In this document: positions 17,713-23,535 of the stretch, one piece after another
Numbering within the stretch: the stretch's first letter is position 1
Layout: every line of letters begins with the position of its first letter
Assembly: GCA_964473715.1 (NCBI GenBank)
Contig: CAYYQC010000001.1
Coordinates: 61,877-125,876 of the forward strand
Reading direction: 5' to 3'
From: 2-12-FULL-41-16 sp964473715
GTDB taxonomy: Bacteria; Patescibacteriota; Patescibacteriia; Magasanikbacterales; UBA922
DNA length: 64,000 nt
Notes under the pieces: model-generated
What the model was told of the DNA's origin: nothing
Seen by the model: the letters and a program-made list of their open reading frames with translations, nothing else
Database searches by the model: none
Position numbers and translations under genes: made by a program

Positions 17713-18140
17713 ACAGCCGCCACTGCGGTTTGGAGTTTTTTAATGATTTCTTTCCAGGCAGTTATTTTTTCCTCGTCAGATTTTTTAGGGTCAGTATTGG
17801 TAAACTCAAGCGCGGCTTTGAGATGCGCGTCGCGAGCATTTTCTGGAACGCGAACCAAAAAGAAAAAATCATTTAATATTTTTGACGCTTTGGCAGCAGT
17901 AATGTTTGACTCCATATTTGATTCCATATCAGCAGCCACCACCGCCAACTCACTTTGATATGAAGAAATAATTTCGGCCGGGGTACGTTCAGGGGGCAGA
18001 GTTTCCACTGGCTGATTGCTTAATGAGTCAGGTAATACTTGGCGAAAGCGTGGCCAAGCTATAATGGCCACAATAACAAAAGTAAAAATCACACCAGCCA
18101 TAAGGAAGTGTGGAACTTTTGAATGAGTAGATAAATCCAT
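17709..18140 (-). CDS. Single-pass membrane protein of unknown function, first gene of envelope operon
   Basis: A 143-residue protein from the ATG at 18140. A longer reading from TTG at 18191 is rejected because that TTG is part of the -35 box. There is one membrane helix (about 10-30, HFLMAGVIFTFVIVAIIAW) and then a soluble, mostly helical domain with KASKILNDFFFLVRVP. I do not recognise the family. It leads the seven-gene operon that runs to 10454 and is divergent to smpB, with which it shares a promoter region. Confidence 0.65.
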   Translation of the reverse strand: MDLSTHSKVPHFLMAGVIFTFVIVAIIAWPRFRQVLPDSLSNQPVETLPPERTPAEIISSYQSELAVVAADMESNMESNITAAKASKILNDFFFLVRVPENARDAHLKAALEFTNTDPKKSDEEKITAWKEIIKKLQTAVAAV

Positions 18141-18161
18141 AGAGATAAAATAATTGTCCGT

Positions 18162-18214
18162 AGTATACCGTATAGAGGGGGTAAGTTGCAAAAAATCGCT
18201 AACTCACCTATTAT
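18162..18214. promoter_or_regulatory. Divergent promoters sharing one palindromic -35 hexamer
   Basis: TTGCAA at 18186-18191 is its own reverse complement. Leftwards it is followed after 18 bases by TATACT (18162-18167) for the envelope operon. Rightwards it is followed after 17 bases by TATTAT (18209-18214) for smpB. The two promoters cannot be occupied at once if both use this hexamer. Confidence 0.65.
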
Positions 18215-18227
18215 TACTCTAGTTTTT

Positions 18228-18671
18228 ATGCCCACCTTAGCCCGAAACCGACGTGCCAGTTTTGATTATGAAATCCTTGAAAAATTTGAGGCTGGCTTAA
18301 AATTGAGTGGTTCTGAAGTAAAATCAATCCGTGGTGGACATATTTCCTTGGCCGGTGCTTTTGTAACTTTCCGCGGTGATGTACCATTTTTGACCAATGC
18401 GCATATTCCAGCCTATCCTTTTGCCCAATATCCAGCTGGTTATGAACCCACCCAATCTAGAGAGCTTTTATTAAAAAAGAAAGAAATCGCTTATTTACGC
18501 GAAAAATTGCAAGAAAAGGGATTGACAGCGCTCCCTTTGTCCGTGTATACTAAACAGCGCTATCTTAAGCTAGAAATTGGTATTGGCCGAGGCAAAAAAG
18601 CCTTTGACAAAAGAGCCAGTATCAAAAAACGTGAAAACGAGCGAGAGATACGCAGAGAACTTAACAGTTAA
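18228..18671 (+). CDS. smpB: SsrA-binding protein SmpB
   Basis: A 147-residue protein of normal length. RRASFDYEILEKFEAGLKLS and GSEVKSIRGG are the classic N-terminal SmpB motifs. LTNAHIPAYPFAQ, KRYLKLEIG-like YLKLEIGIGRGKK and the basic tail KRENEREIRRELNS complete the family pattern. SmpB binds the tRNA-like part of tmRNA and brings it to stalled ribosomes. The ATG at 18228 begins the conserved part; the -10 box lies only 13 bases before it, so the leader is a few bases at most. The tmRNA gene follows seven bases after the stop, so the two partners of trans-translation are adjacent. Confidence 0.96.
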   Translation: MPTLARNRRASFDYEILEKFEAGLKLSGSEVKSIRGGHISLAGAFVTFRGDVPFLTNAHIPAYPFAQYPAGYEPTQSRELLLKKKEIAYLREKLQEKGLTALPLSVYTKQRYLKLEIGIGRGKKAFDKRASIKKRENEREIRRELNS

Positions 18672-18677
18672 CATTAC

Positions 18678-19069
18678 GGGGATGACAGGCTTCGCTAGGT
18701 GGAGCTTGTTACTGTAATTAGGCATGTCGGCCGCACCGCCGTTAGAGGTGCACAAGTAATAAGTGCCAACTTATTCAACCAGGTGAAGACAGCTGTTGCT
18801 CGCGCATTCAGCCCTTCATTTGCTCCTGCTCTCGCTTAATCGCCTGTAGCCATCACTCTTCTGAATCCTAATAAGAAATCAGTGGTGCCAACCCATTGGG
18901 ATATACCAGCTTCTCCAATCAGAAGTGAGCTGGAAGAACTTGGCTCTGATTTAGGATGCTGATATTTTGTCGCTTTTTCACCAGTGTCCGAAACAACAAA
19001 GCTGGCTACACATGTAGATTAATTCTGTAACCCATCTATACCCGAGTTCAATTCTCGGCATCTCCACCA
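18678..19069 (+). ncRNA. ssrA: Transfer-messenger RNA (tmRNA)
   Basis: The 5' GGGGATG pairs with the 3' CATCTCC, followed by A and an encoded CCA at 19067-19069. The T arm is CCGAG-TTCAATTC-TCGG. The tag frame ends ...GCTCCTGCTCTCGCT-TAA at 18837-18839 and, read back to GTG 18783, gives up to 18 residues, VKTAVARAFSPSFAPALA. The terminal ALA is the usual degradation signal. The remainder (about 18840-19030) has room for the downstream pseudoknots. The RNA tags and frees stalled ribosomes with SmpB. The exact resume codon is not determined. Confidence 0.95.
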
Positions 19070-19086
19070 TTAGTTTTATATTTTGT

Positions 19087-19635
19087 ATGCGCATATCCCG
19101 CAAAAAACGCCCAGAAAAACCGCTTATAGCGGCAGTTAAGAAAAATCTTGAACTCGATTACCCAGAAACTTTGGTAATTGGTGAGGACAATAAAAGTCTC
19201 GGTATCATGACAGTACGTGCAGCTGTAGCCCTAGCGGAAGAACGTGGTTTGGACTTAGTTGAAATTAATCCTAAAAGTACTCCACCTGCTACCAAATTGG
19301 TAAATTACTCTGAATTTAAATATCAGAAAGAAAAAGAAGCACGTAAGCAAAAAGCACATTCTCATACCAGTGACATCAAAGGTATTCGATTGTCAGTGCG
19401 TATTGGTGAACATGATTTGAATAACAAACGCGAACAGGCTAAAAAATTCTTGGATCGTGGCGATAAAGTTAAACTGGAATTAATTGTACGTGGCCGTGAA
19501 CACGGTAAAATGGATTTAGCCAATGAAATTATTCGTGATTTCATCGCGGCAATAGATGCTATTATGCCAATTCGCCAAGAGCAAGAAGTACAGAAACAGG
19601 AACACAAACTTACATCTATTATTGCCAAGAAATAG
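19087..19635 (+). CDS. infC: Translation initiation factor IF-3
   Basis: A 182-residue protein. The N-terminal domain includes LVIGEDNKSLGIMTVRAAVALA, a linker, and a C-terminal domain with KGIRLSVRIGEHDLNNKREQ, AKKFLDRGDKVKLELIVRGRE and a basic finish. IF-3 binds the 30S subunit, prevents early 50S joining and checks initiator tRNA pairing. Translation starts with an ordinary ATG, unlike the AUU or other rare starts used for autocontrol in many bacteria. No promoter is visible in the 17 bases after tmRNA, so infC is likely co-transcribed with smpB-ssrA and freed by tmRNA processing. Confidence 0.95.
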   Translation: MRISRKKRPEKPLIAAVKKNLELDYPETLVIGEDNKSLGIMTVRAAVALAEERGLDLVEINPKSTPPATKLVNYSEFKYQKEKEARKQKAHSHTSDIKGIRLSVRIGEHDLNNKREQAKKFLDRGDKVKLELIVRGREHGKMDLANEIIRDFIAAIDAIMPIRQEQEVQKQEHKLTSIIAKK

Positions 19636-19663
19636 CCCCTCAAGCTATACACAATTTAAACCC

Positions 19664-19692
19664 TTGACGAAAGTCAAATTACCCTATATACT
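19664..19692 (+). promoter_or_regulatory. Promoter of rpmI-rplT
   Basis: TTGACG at 19664-19669, a 17-base spacer, TATACT at 19687-19692. The rpmI start lies 18 bases further on. Confidence 0.83.
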
Positions 19693-19710
19693 AGCGCAAC
19701 AAATCTTGAT

Positions 19711-19914
19711 ATGACGATGAAAACCAACAAAACCATTGCCAGCCGCTTTACTATCAAAAAGTCAAAAAAGCATGGCAAAAAATTGCTGAAACGGGCTAAT
19801 GGCCAAGACCATTTTAATGCTCGCCAAAGCAGTGACACTCGCCGCCGCAAACGCCGCGATGTGACCATGACTAAAACGCTGGAAAAGACTATTTTCCGCG
19901 CCATGCCTTACTAA
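19711..19914 (+). CDS. rpmI: 50S ribosomal protein bL35
   Basis: A 67-residue, strongly basic protein. MKTNKTIASRFTIKKSKKH matches the family start MKTHKGAAKRF. A second in-frame ATG two codons later could be the true start; neither has a Shine-Dalgarno sequence. It lies ten bases before rplT, the usual pairing. Confidence 0.93.
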   Translation: MTMKTNKTIASRFTIKKSKKHGKKLLKRANGQDHFNARQSSDTRRRKRRDVTMTKTLEKTIFRAMPY

Positions 19915-19924
19915 TGTCTAAAAT

Positions 19925-20266
19925 ATGCCACGCGTAAAACGAGGAATACATCATTCTAAACGCCGCCGCGGAATTTTACGAAAAGTAAAAGGTTTTGAAG
20001 GTGGACGAAAAAGCCTTCTTAAATTGGCTAAAACTGCTGCTACCAAAGCTGGTGGTTATGCTTACGCTGATCGCAAAGTCAAAAAGCGCACCACTCGCAC
20101 TCTTTGGCAGGTTAAAATCAATGCTGCTCTTGACCCTATGGGCATGAGTTACAGTAAATTCATGGGCGCTCTCAAAGCAAACAATGTAGTTTTGAACCGC
20201 AAAATGCTTGGTGAAATTGCTGCCAAGTACCCAGAAGTCTTCCGTATCATTGCTCAAACTAAATAA
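19925..20266 (+). CDS. rplT: 50S ribosomal protein bL20
   Basis: A 113-residue protein with the usual length and pattern: MPRVKRGIHHSKRRRGILRK, GFEGGRKSLLKLAKTAATKA, YADRKVKKR, LWQVKINAALDPMGMSYSKF. It binds 23S rRNA early in large-subunit assembly. In many bacteria L20 represses its own operon; I saw no obvious RNA mimic in the short leader here. It ends at a very large hairpin. Confidence 0.96.
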   Translation: MPRVKRGIHHSKRRRGILRKVKGFEGGRKSLLKLAKTAATKAGGYAYADRKVKKRTTRTLWQVKINAALDPMGMSYSKFMGALKANNVVLNRKMLGEIAAKYPEVFRIIAQTK

Positions 20267-20273
20267 TCATTCA

Positions 20274-20355
20274 AAAAGCCCTGACAGTGTTCGGCGCTTG
20301 ACTTGGACTGTCCCCTCCTTCAGTCCCTGTCGTGCCGGACGCTGTCAGGGCTTTT
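20274..20355 (+). terminator. Very long hairpin terminator after rplT
   Basis: The outer arms AAAAGCCCTGACAG and CTGTCAGGGCTTTT are perfectly complementary. Inner stems TTCGGCGC/GTGCCGGA and GGACTG/CAGTCC extend it to about 82 bases. It works in both orientations, with A and T tails. Confidence 0.88.
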
Positions 20356-20369
20356 CTTTGTCTAATAAA

Positions 20370-20408
20370 CTAATTGTCTTGACAATTAGACTAAAAACCA
20401 GGTATAAT
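20370..20408 (+). promoter_or_regulatory. Promoter with a palindromic operator over the -35 box
   Basis: TTGACA at 20379-20384, an 18-base spacer, TATAAT at 20403-20408. The -35 box lies inside the perfect inverted repeat CTAATTGTC-TT-GACAATTAG (20370-20389), which has the size and position of a repressor site. Confidence 0.75.
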
Positions 20409-20435
20409 CGTTTCACAATTTTATAATCAAATCAT

Positions 20436-20654
20436 ATGGGAATGCGTAAAAAAGTGCGCAACTTGGCTAAGGCGAGTTGGAAAGTAGAAAAAGCCAAGCG
20501 TGACAAAAACCGCTTGAAGCGTGAAGCCAAAATGGCTGCCAAAGGTATTGCCCCAGCTCGTGTTAAACACGGACTCCGCAATAAAAAAATTACTCAGGCT
20601 GTACGCGTTGGAGTTCGCCCAGGTAAGAAGGTGACAGTTACCAAAGCTAAATAA
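20436..20654 (+). CDS. Small highly basic protein
   Basis: A 72-residue protein, about a third Lys or Arg (MGMRKKVRNLAKASWKVEKA, later KHGLRNKKITQAVRVGVRPG). I do not recognise it. Its size, charge and position between rplT and a tRNA gene suggest an RNA- or ribosome-binding protein, but that is inference. It has its own strong promoter with an operator-like palindrome and no Shine-Dalgarno sequence. Confidence 0.7.
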   Translation: MGMRKKVRNLAKASWKVEKAKRDKNRLKREAKMAAKGIAPARVKHGLRNKKITQAVRVGVRPGKKVTVTKAK

Positions 20655-20691
20655 AATTTACCTTCGCCTAACATTTGGTTGGGCGATTCCT

Positions 20692-20765
20692 GGATCGGTA
20701 GTTCAACTGGTTAGAGCACTGCCCTGTCACGGCAGAAGTTGCGGGTTCGAGTCCCGTCCGATCCG
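20692..20765 (+). tRNA. tRNA-Asp (GTC)
   Basis: The acceptor stem GGATCGG pairs with CCGATCC, discriminator G. The anticodon stem-loop CTGCC-CTGTCAC-GGCAG gives anticodon GTC, and the T loop is TTCGAGT. CCA is not encoded. Confidence 0.96.
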
Positions 20766-20777
20766 CAGAACAGAACG

Positions 20778-20803
20778 AACAGCGTCAGCATACGCTGTTT
20801 TTT
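20778..20803 (+). terminator. Terminator after tRNA-Asp
   Basis: AACAGCGT and ACGCTGTT around a 6-base loop, followed by a T-run. Confidence 0.8.
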
Positions 20804-20832
20804 CTTTTATTAAGCCAAAATTTACGGTTGTA

Positions 20833-21309
20833 GTGACAGTAACTTCTTCTTTTAGGCTCATAACAAAACACCACATTGCACCACTGATACTTGCCTTTTC
20901 AATAATTGAAGCAAGCGCCAAACTTTCTGCACCTGAAGAACTTGTGGGTTCCAAGAAACGATTTATGTGGTGGGCCAGTGAATTTCTAAAAAACAAAGAT
21001 GGTACACCCTACCCTGCCTTAGCTTTATACAGTACACGATGCGGGTTATTTCACGAATACGGAGCAGAATCTGATATATCCAGAAGAGATGAGTGTAAGG
21101 TTATAGTATGGTCACACGGACAAAATGGACCTGCCCATCATAATAAAACTAAAGACCGAGTCTTGATGCTTTCCAGAAAACAATTTTTTGATGACTTGTA
21201 CGACGGCGGGATGGAAATGCTAAAAAGGATGGTAACTGACCGCGAAATGGCAGAGCGGTTTGGAGCAAGATTACCTGAACTATTTGGAGTTTTTGAGATG
21301 AATCCTTAA
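20833..21309 (+). CDS. Hypothetical protein, start uncertain
   Basis: A 158-residue reading from GTG at 20833. The frame is open further up to an ATT at 20809 (IKPKFTVVV...), and no ATG precedes the conserved-looking part, so the gene may use a rare start or be 5' truncated. The body includes ALYSTRCGLFHEYGAES, reminiscent of HEPN-like proteins with an R-x(3-4)-H motif, and a helical C-terminus. No signal peptide is seen. It stands alone between tRNA-Asp and a convergent cytidine deaminase gene. The function is unknown. Confidence 0.5.
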   Translation: MTVTSSFRLITKHHIAPLILAFSIIEASAKLSAPEELVGSKKRFMWWASEFLKNKDGTPYPALALYSTRCGLFHEYGAESDISRRDECKVIVWSHGQNGPAHHNKTKDRVLMLSRKQFFDDLYDGGMEMLKRMVTDREMAERFGARLPELFGVFEMNP

Positions 21310-21320
21310 ATTTAAAAAGA

Positions 21321-21689
21321 TTATTCCCACTCAGGAATAAGTTCACTAATTCTCATTTTACCTTTTGGCAGAATTACCCACGCGTCACCAAACTGCCTAA
21401 TCATTTCACGACATCGACCACAGGGCGGTAAAATCGTTCCATTCGCCATAACAGCGACGATTGAAGCAATCTTGTGCTCAGCCTTGGTATGCATCTGTCC
21501 AATTGCGGTATATTCCGCACAGGTGGAACACGGACTGCTATGGATGGATTCAAAATTTACACCAGTAAACACTTTGCCGCTGGTAGTTTCTAAAGCGCAT
21601 CCAACTGCGGTAATTTCGCTTTGTCGTTTTTGAATTAATTTTTGTGCCTTAGTTATAAGTGCCTTATCAGCTGGAGTTAGTTTTTGCAT
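21321..21689 (-). CDS. cdd: Cytidine deaminase
   Basis: A 122-residue protein of the size of tetrameric cytidine deaminases. The zinc site is complete: CAEYTAI, with Cys as first ligand and Glu as proton shuttle, and PPCGRCREMI with the other two cysteines. It converts cytidine or deoxycytidine to uridine forms for pyrimidine salvage. A blasticidin-deaminase-like enzyme is an alternative, given the short length and CAE motif. It follows the GNAT gene by 23 bases and probably shares its transcript. Confidence 0.88.
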   Translation of the reverse strand: MQKLTPADKALITKAQKLIQKRQSEITAVGCALETTSGKVFTGVNFESIHSSPCSTCAEYTAIGQMHTKAEHKIASIVAVMANGTILPPCGRCREMIRQFGDAWVILPKGKMRISELIPEWE

Positions 21690-21712
21690 AATTTTAAAAA
21701 TCTCTGACTATT

Positions 21713-22195
21713 TTACAACTCAAATCTAAAGATAACTCGCTCATCTTTTCCTTTGGTTTTACCAACACCTTCGATGTAACCGCTAATCAGGCCACCAGCA
21801 CTAAGGCAAGTATTCAATGAAGCGTAGTTATCATTGTGTACATCAGCAAAAACCTTCTCTACTTTTTTCTTTTTAGCATAAACCAAGAATTCTTTTAGCA
21901 AACTCAACCCAACCCCCTGCTTACGGTACTTTTTGGAAACAGTAATCTGCTTCAGATACCACTGATTGAACCTTCCAAGAAAATCATTGCGCCAGTAAAG
22001 CAAAGCAACAATCTCCTGGTCTTGGATAGCACAAAGCACCTGCTTGGTACTAGTGAGTTCTTTAAACATTTTCACATTAATTGTGCGGTAAGATTCAGCG
22101 CCGTCAATGTTGATGGTAACAAGGGTCGCGACATCTTTTGGAGTAGCGAGTCTGAATTTAAGTGGATTCATAGCCATTGGCGTTAATTTTTGCAT
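21713..22195 (-). CDS. GNAT-family N-acetyltransferase
   Basis: A 160-residue reading; the conserved part starts at MNPLKFRLATPKDVATLV, eight residues in, so the true start may be that later ATG. ITVSKKYRKQGVGLSLLKEF holds the R/Q-x-x-G-x-G/A acetyl-CoA loop, and ADVHNDNYASLNTCLSAGG the late GNAT strand-helix motif. It transfers acetyl from acetyl-CoA to an amine; the substrate is unknown. The first ATG overlaps the end of the nucleotidyltransferase gene by 13 bases. Its first six residues, MQKLTP, are the same as those of the cytidine deaminase downstream. Confidence 0.85.
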   Translation of the reverse strand: MQKLTPMAMNPLKFRLATPKDVATLVTINIDGAESYRTINVKMFKELTSTKQVLCAIQDQEIVALLYWRNDFLGRFNQWYLKQITVSKKYRKQGVGLSLLKEFLVYAKKKKVEKVFADVHNDNYASLNTCLSAGGLISGYIEGVGKTKGKDERVIFRFEL

Positions 22196-22938
22196 AAAAC
22201 TTTAAGAAGAGAATTACACATTTGTAAGGCTTTTTTACTTTTCGTACCAATATCTTTCACTGACTTAACTTGATACAGACTTTCCAGTTGCTTCAATTCC
22301 TTTTTTGGTAAATAATTTGAAATGTGAACCAGGCCCATATCGCGGGTCAATGGCGCATATTTAATGCGAAACAGCTCAACCAGTGGACCCAAAATCCAGC
22401 GATTGTAATACACCCAAGACTCAAGAAACTGACCACGCAAAATATATTTCTTAACTCGGGAACTTTGTGCAACCTCAAGTCTAAGATGTTCGACTCTCGC
22501 AGCAATCTCTTTATTAACGGCCTTTTGGTTTAACGAGTAGAGTTTGGTTATTTTGGTTTTATCAAAAATTGGAAATGGTAGCTCGTGAGTCATTTCTTTG
22601 GTGAATTTTGCTTTTCGGCTATGGCTCTGAATACAGATATCCAAGAGTAAAAATTCTGAAGTACCTTTAATATGTAAGTGTTCCTGAATGATTTTAGGGT
22701 CAGAGTGATTATAATGGTAAACCAAATCAAGTGGGGCCAAGGTTTTTAGAACGCGCTCCACTTCTTTCATTATTTTTTGTTCGTGTCCATCTTCAACATC
22801 AAACCAAATATCCAGGTCTGAGTATTTATCCACTGACCCCAAAGAATCCGAACCTTCAAGCCAGAAGGCATAAACTTTTGGGTTAGGTTCAAAAGCGGCC
22901 TTAAGGCGGGCAACAATGTCATTTCGGGTTATAGGCAT
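22183..22938 (-). CDS. Nucleotidyltransferase-fold protein
   Basis: A 251-residue protein with GSDSLGSVDKYSDLDIWFDV near residue 29, the GS-x(9-10)-D-x-D signature of Pol-beta-type nucleotidyltransferases with its two metal-binding aspartates. A third acidic residue may be the D of LLLDICIQ. The C-terminal half is helical, as in aminoglycoside adenylyltransferases, which pass a nucleotide to a small molecule. It is first in a three-gene minus-strand group with GNAT and cytidine deaminase, a set that looks like small-molecule or nucleoside modification. The substrate is unknown. Confidence 0.8.
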   Translation of the reverse strand: MPITRNDIVARLKAAFEPNPKVYAFWLEGSDSLGSVDKYSDLDIWFDVEDGHEQKIMKEVERVLKTLAPLDLVYHYNHSDPKIIQEHLHIKGTSEFLLLDICIQSHSRKAKFTKEMTHELPFPIFDKTKITKLYSLNQKAVNKEIAARVEHLRLEVAQSSRVKKYILRGQFLESWVYYNRWILGPLVELFRIKYAPLTRDMGLVHISNYLPKKELKQLESLYQVKSVKDIGTKSKKALQMCNSLLKVLCKN

Positions 22939-23082
22939 ACATATGGTTTAAAAGCTCCCCTATTGTACTTTATCCCCCACTGGATGACAATTCAGCTGAA
23001 ATACAAGGTATTTCCCAGAAATTCAGCCCACTAAAAAAGGTTATAATCTCGTCCCGTCGCCTCCGCCTATTATTCTACTTCG
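22939..23082. other. Intergenic stretch without a recognised gene
   Basis: About 140 bases upstream of the nucleotidyltransferase gene. A TATAAT at 23042-23047 is followed by GTCCCGTCGCCTCCGCC, which looks like the 3' end of a tRNA gene without its body; see the rejected items. Confidence 0.3.
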
Positions 23083-23110
23083 AAAAAACAGTCTTTATAG
23101 ACTGTTTTTT
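23083..23110. terminator. Bidirectional intrinsic terminator
   Basis: A perfect stem AAAAAACAGTCT / AGACTGTTTTTT with a TTAT loop. The 3' arm runs into the -35 position of the next promoter. Confidence 0.85.
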
Positions 23111-23138
23111 ATTTTTAAGAGTATACTATTAACAGTAT
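23098..23138 (+). promoter_or_regulatory. Promoter with palindromic element, leaderless start
   Basis: TAGACT (23098-23103), an 18-base spacer, TATACT (23122-23127), then ATTAACAGTATG with the start ATG inside it. TATACTATTAACAGTA nearly repeats the promoter element TATACTATTAATAGTA of the convergent gene at 25256. Confidence 0.65.
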
Positions 23139-23535
23139 GTCTACTAGACCCAAAATCCTCATTGACGCTGGTTATGAAATTTATTGTGACACTCTAAAAC
23201 TCCGAGAACTTGATGTTCCAGTAGTTGATTTTGCCATTGAAAAATTAATCTGGAATTTTGATTTACCACTGTGGGATAAGGATGGAACTGATGATTGGAA
23301 TTTAACCGCATGGGAAGTAATTAATAAAATTCCTGATAGTATTACTCACCAACAAAGAATTGCTGAAGCTGATTTACAATTCCCGATTTTATTAACCGAG
23401 AAAAATGATAAGTGGTTAGTGATTGACGGTGTGCACCGATTAGTAAAAGCTTTTGAAGCAAAACAAAAAACAATTAAAGCAAAAATATTTACCCAAACAC
23501 AGGTGGATAGCCACCCTAACACTAGCAGGCATTAA
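23137..23535 (+). CDS. ParB/sulfiredoxin-like domain protein
   Basis: A 132-residue protein. IAEADLQFPILLTEKND, then WLVIDGVHRLVKAFEAKQ, matches the I-x-D-G-x-H-R-L loop of ParB-like/sulfiredoxin-fold domains, which bind nucleotides or act on DNA ends. The N-terminal half has no known motif. The ATG lies nine bases after the -10 box, so the mRNA is probably leaderless. It converges on the 574-residue HTH protein gene, the two stops sharing TTAA, and both genes carry the same palindromic promoter element. A joint regulatory or DNA-processing role is possible. Confidence 0.68.
   Translation: MSTRPKILIDAGYEIYCDTLKLRELDVPVVDFAIEKLIWNFDLPLWDKDGTDDWNLTAWEVINKIPDSITHQQRIAEADLQFPILLTEKNDKWLVIDGVHRLVKAFEAKQKTIKAKIFTQTQVDSHPNTSRH

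Noticed and set aside
18141..18191. N-terminal extension of the single-pass membrane protein from TTG 18191
   Set aside because: This TTG overlaps the TTGCAA -35 box; the ATG at 18140 follows the -10 box.
23041..23070. Possible tRNA remnant (GTCCCGTCGCCTCCGCC) before the ParB-like gene
   Set aside because: Only about 17 bases resemble a tRNA 3' end; no D or anticodon arm can be folded, and no direct repeat marks an attachment site.
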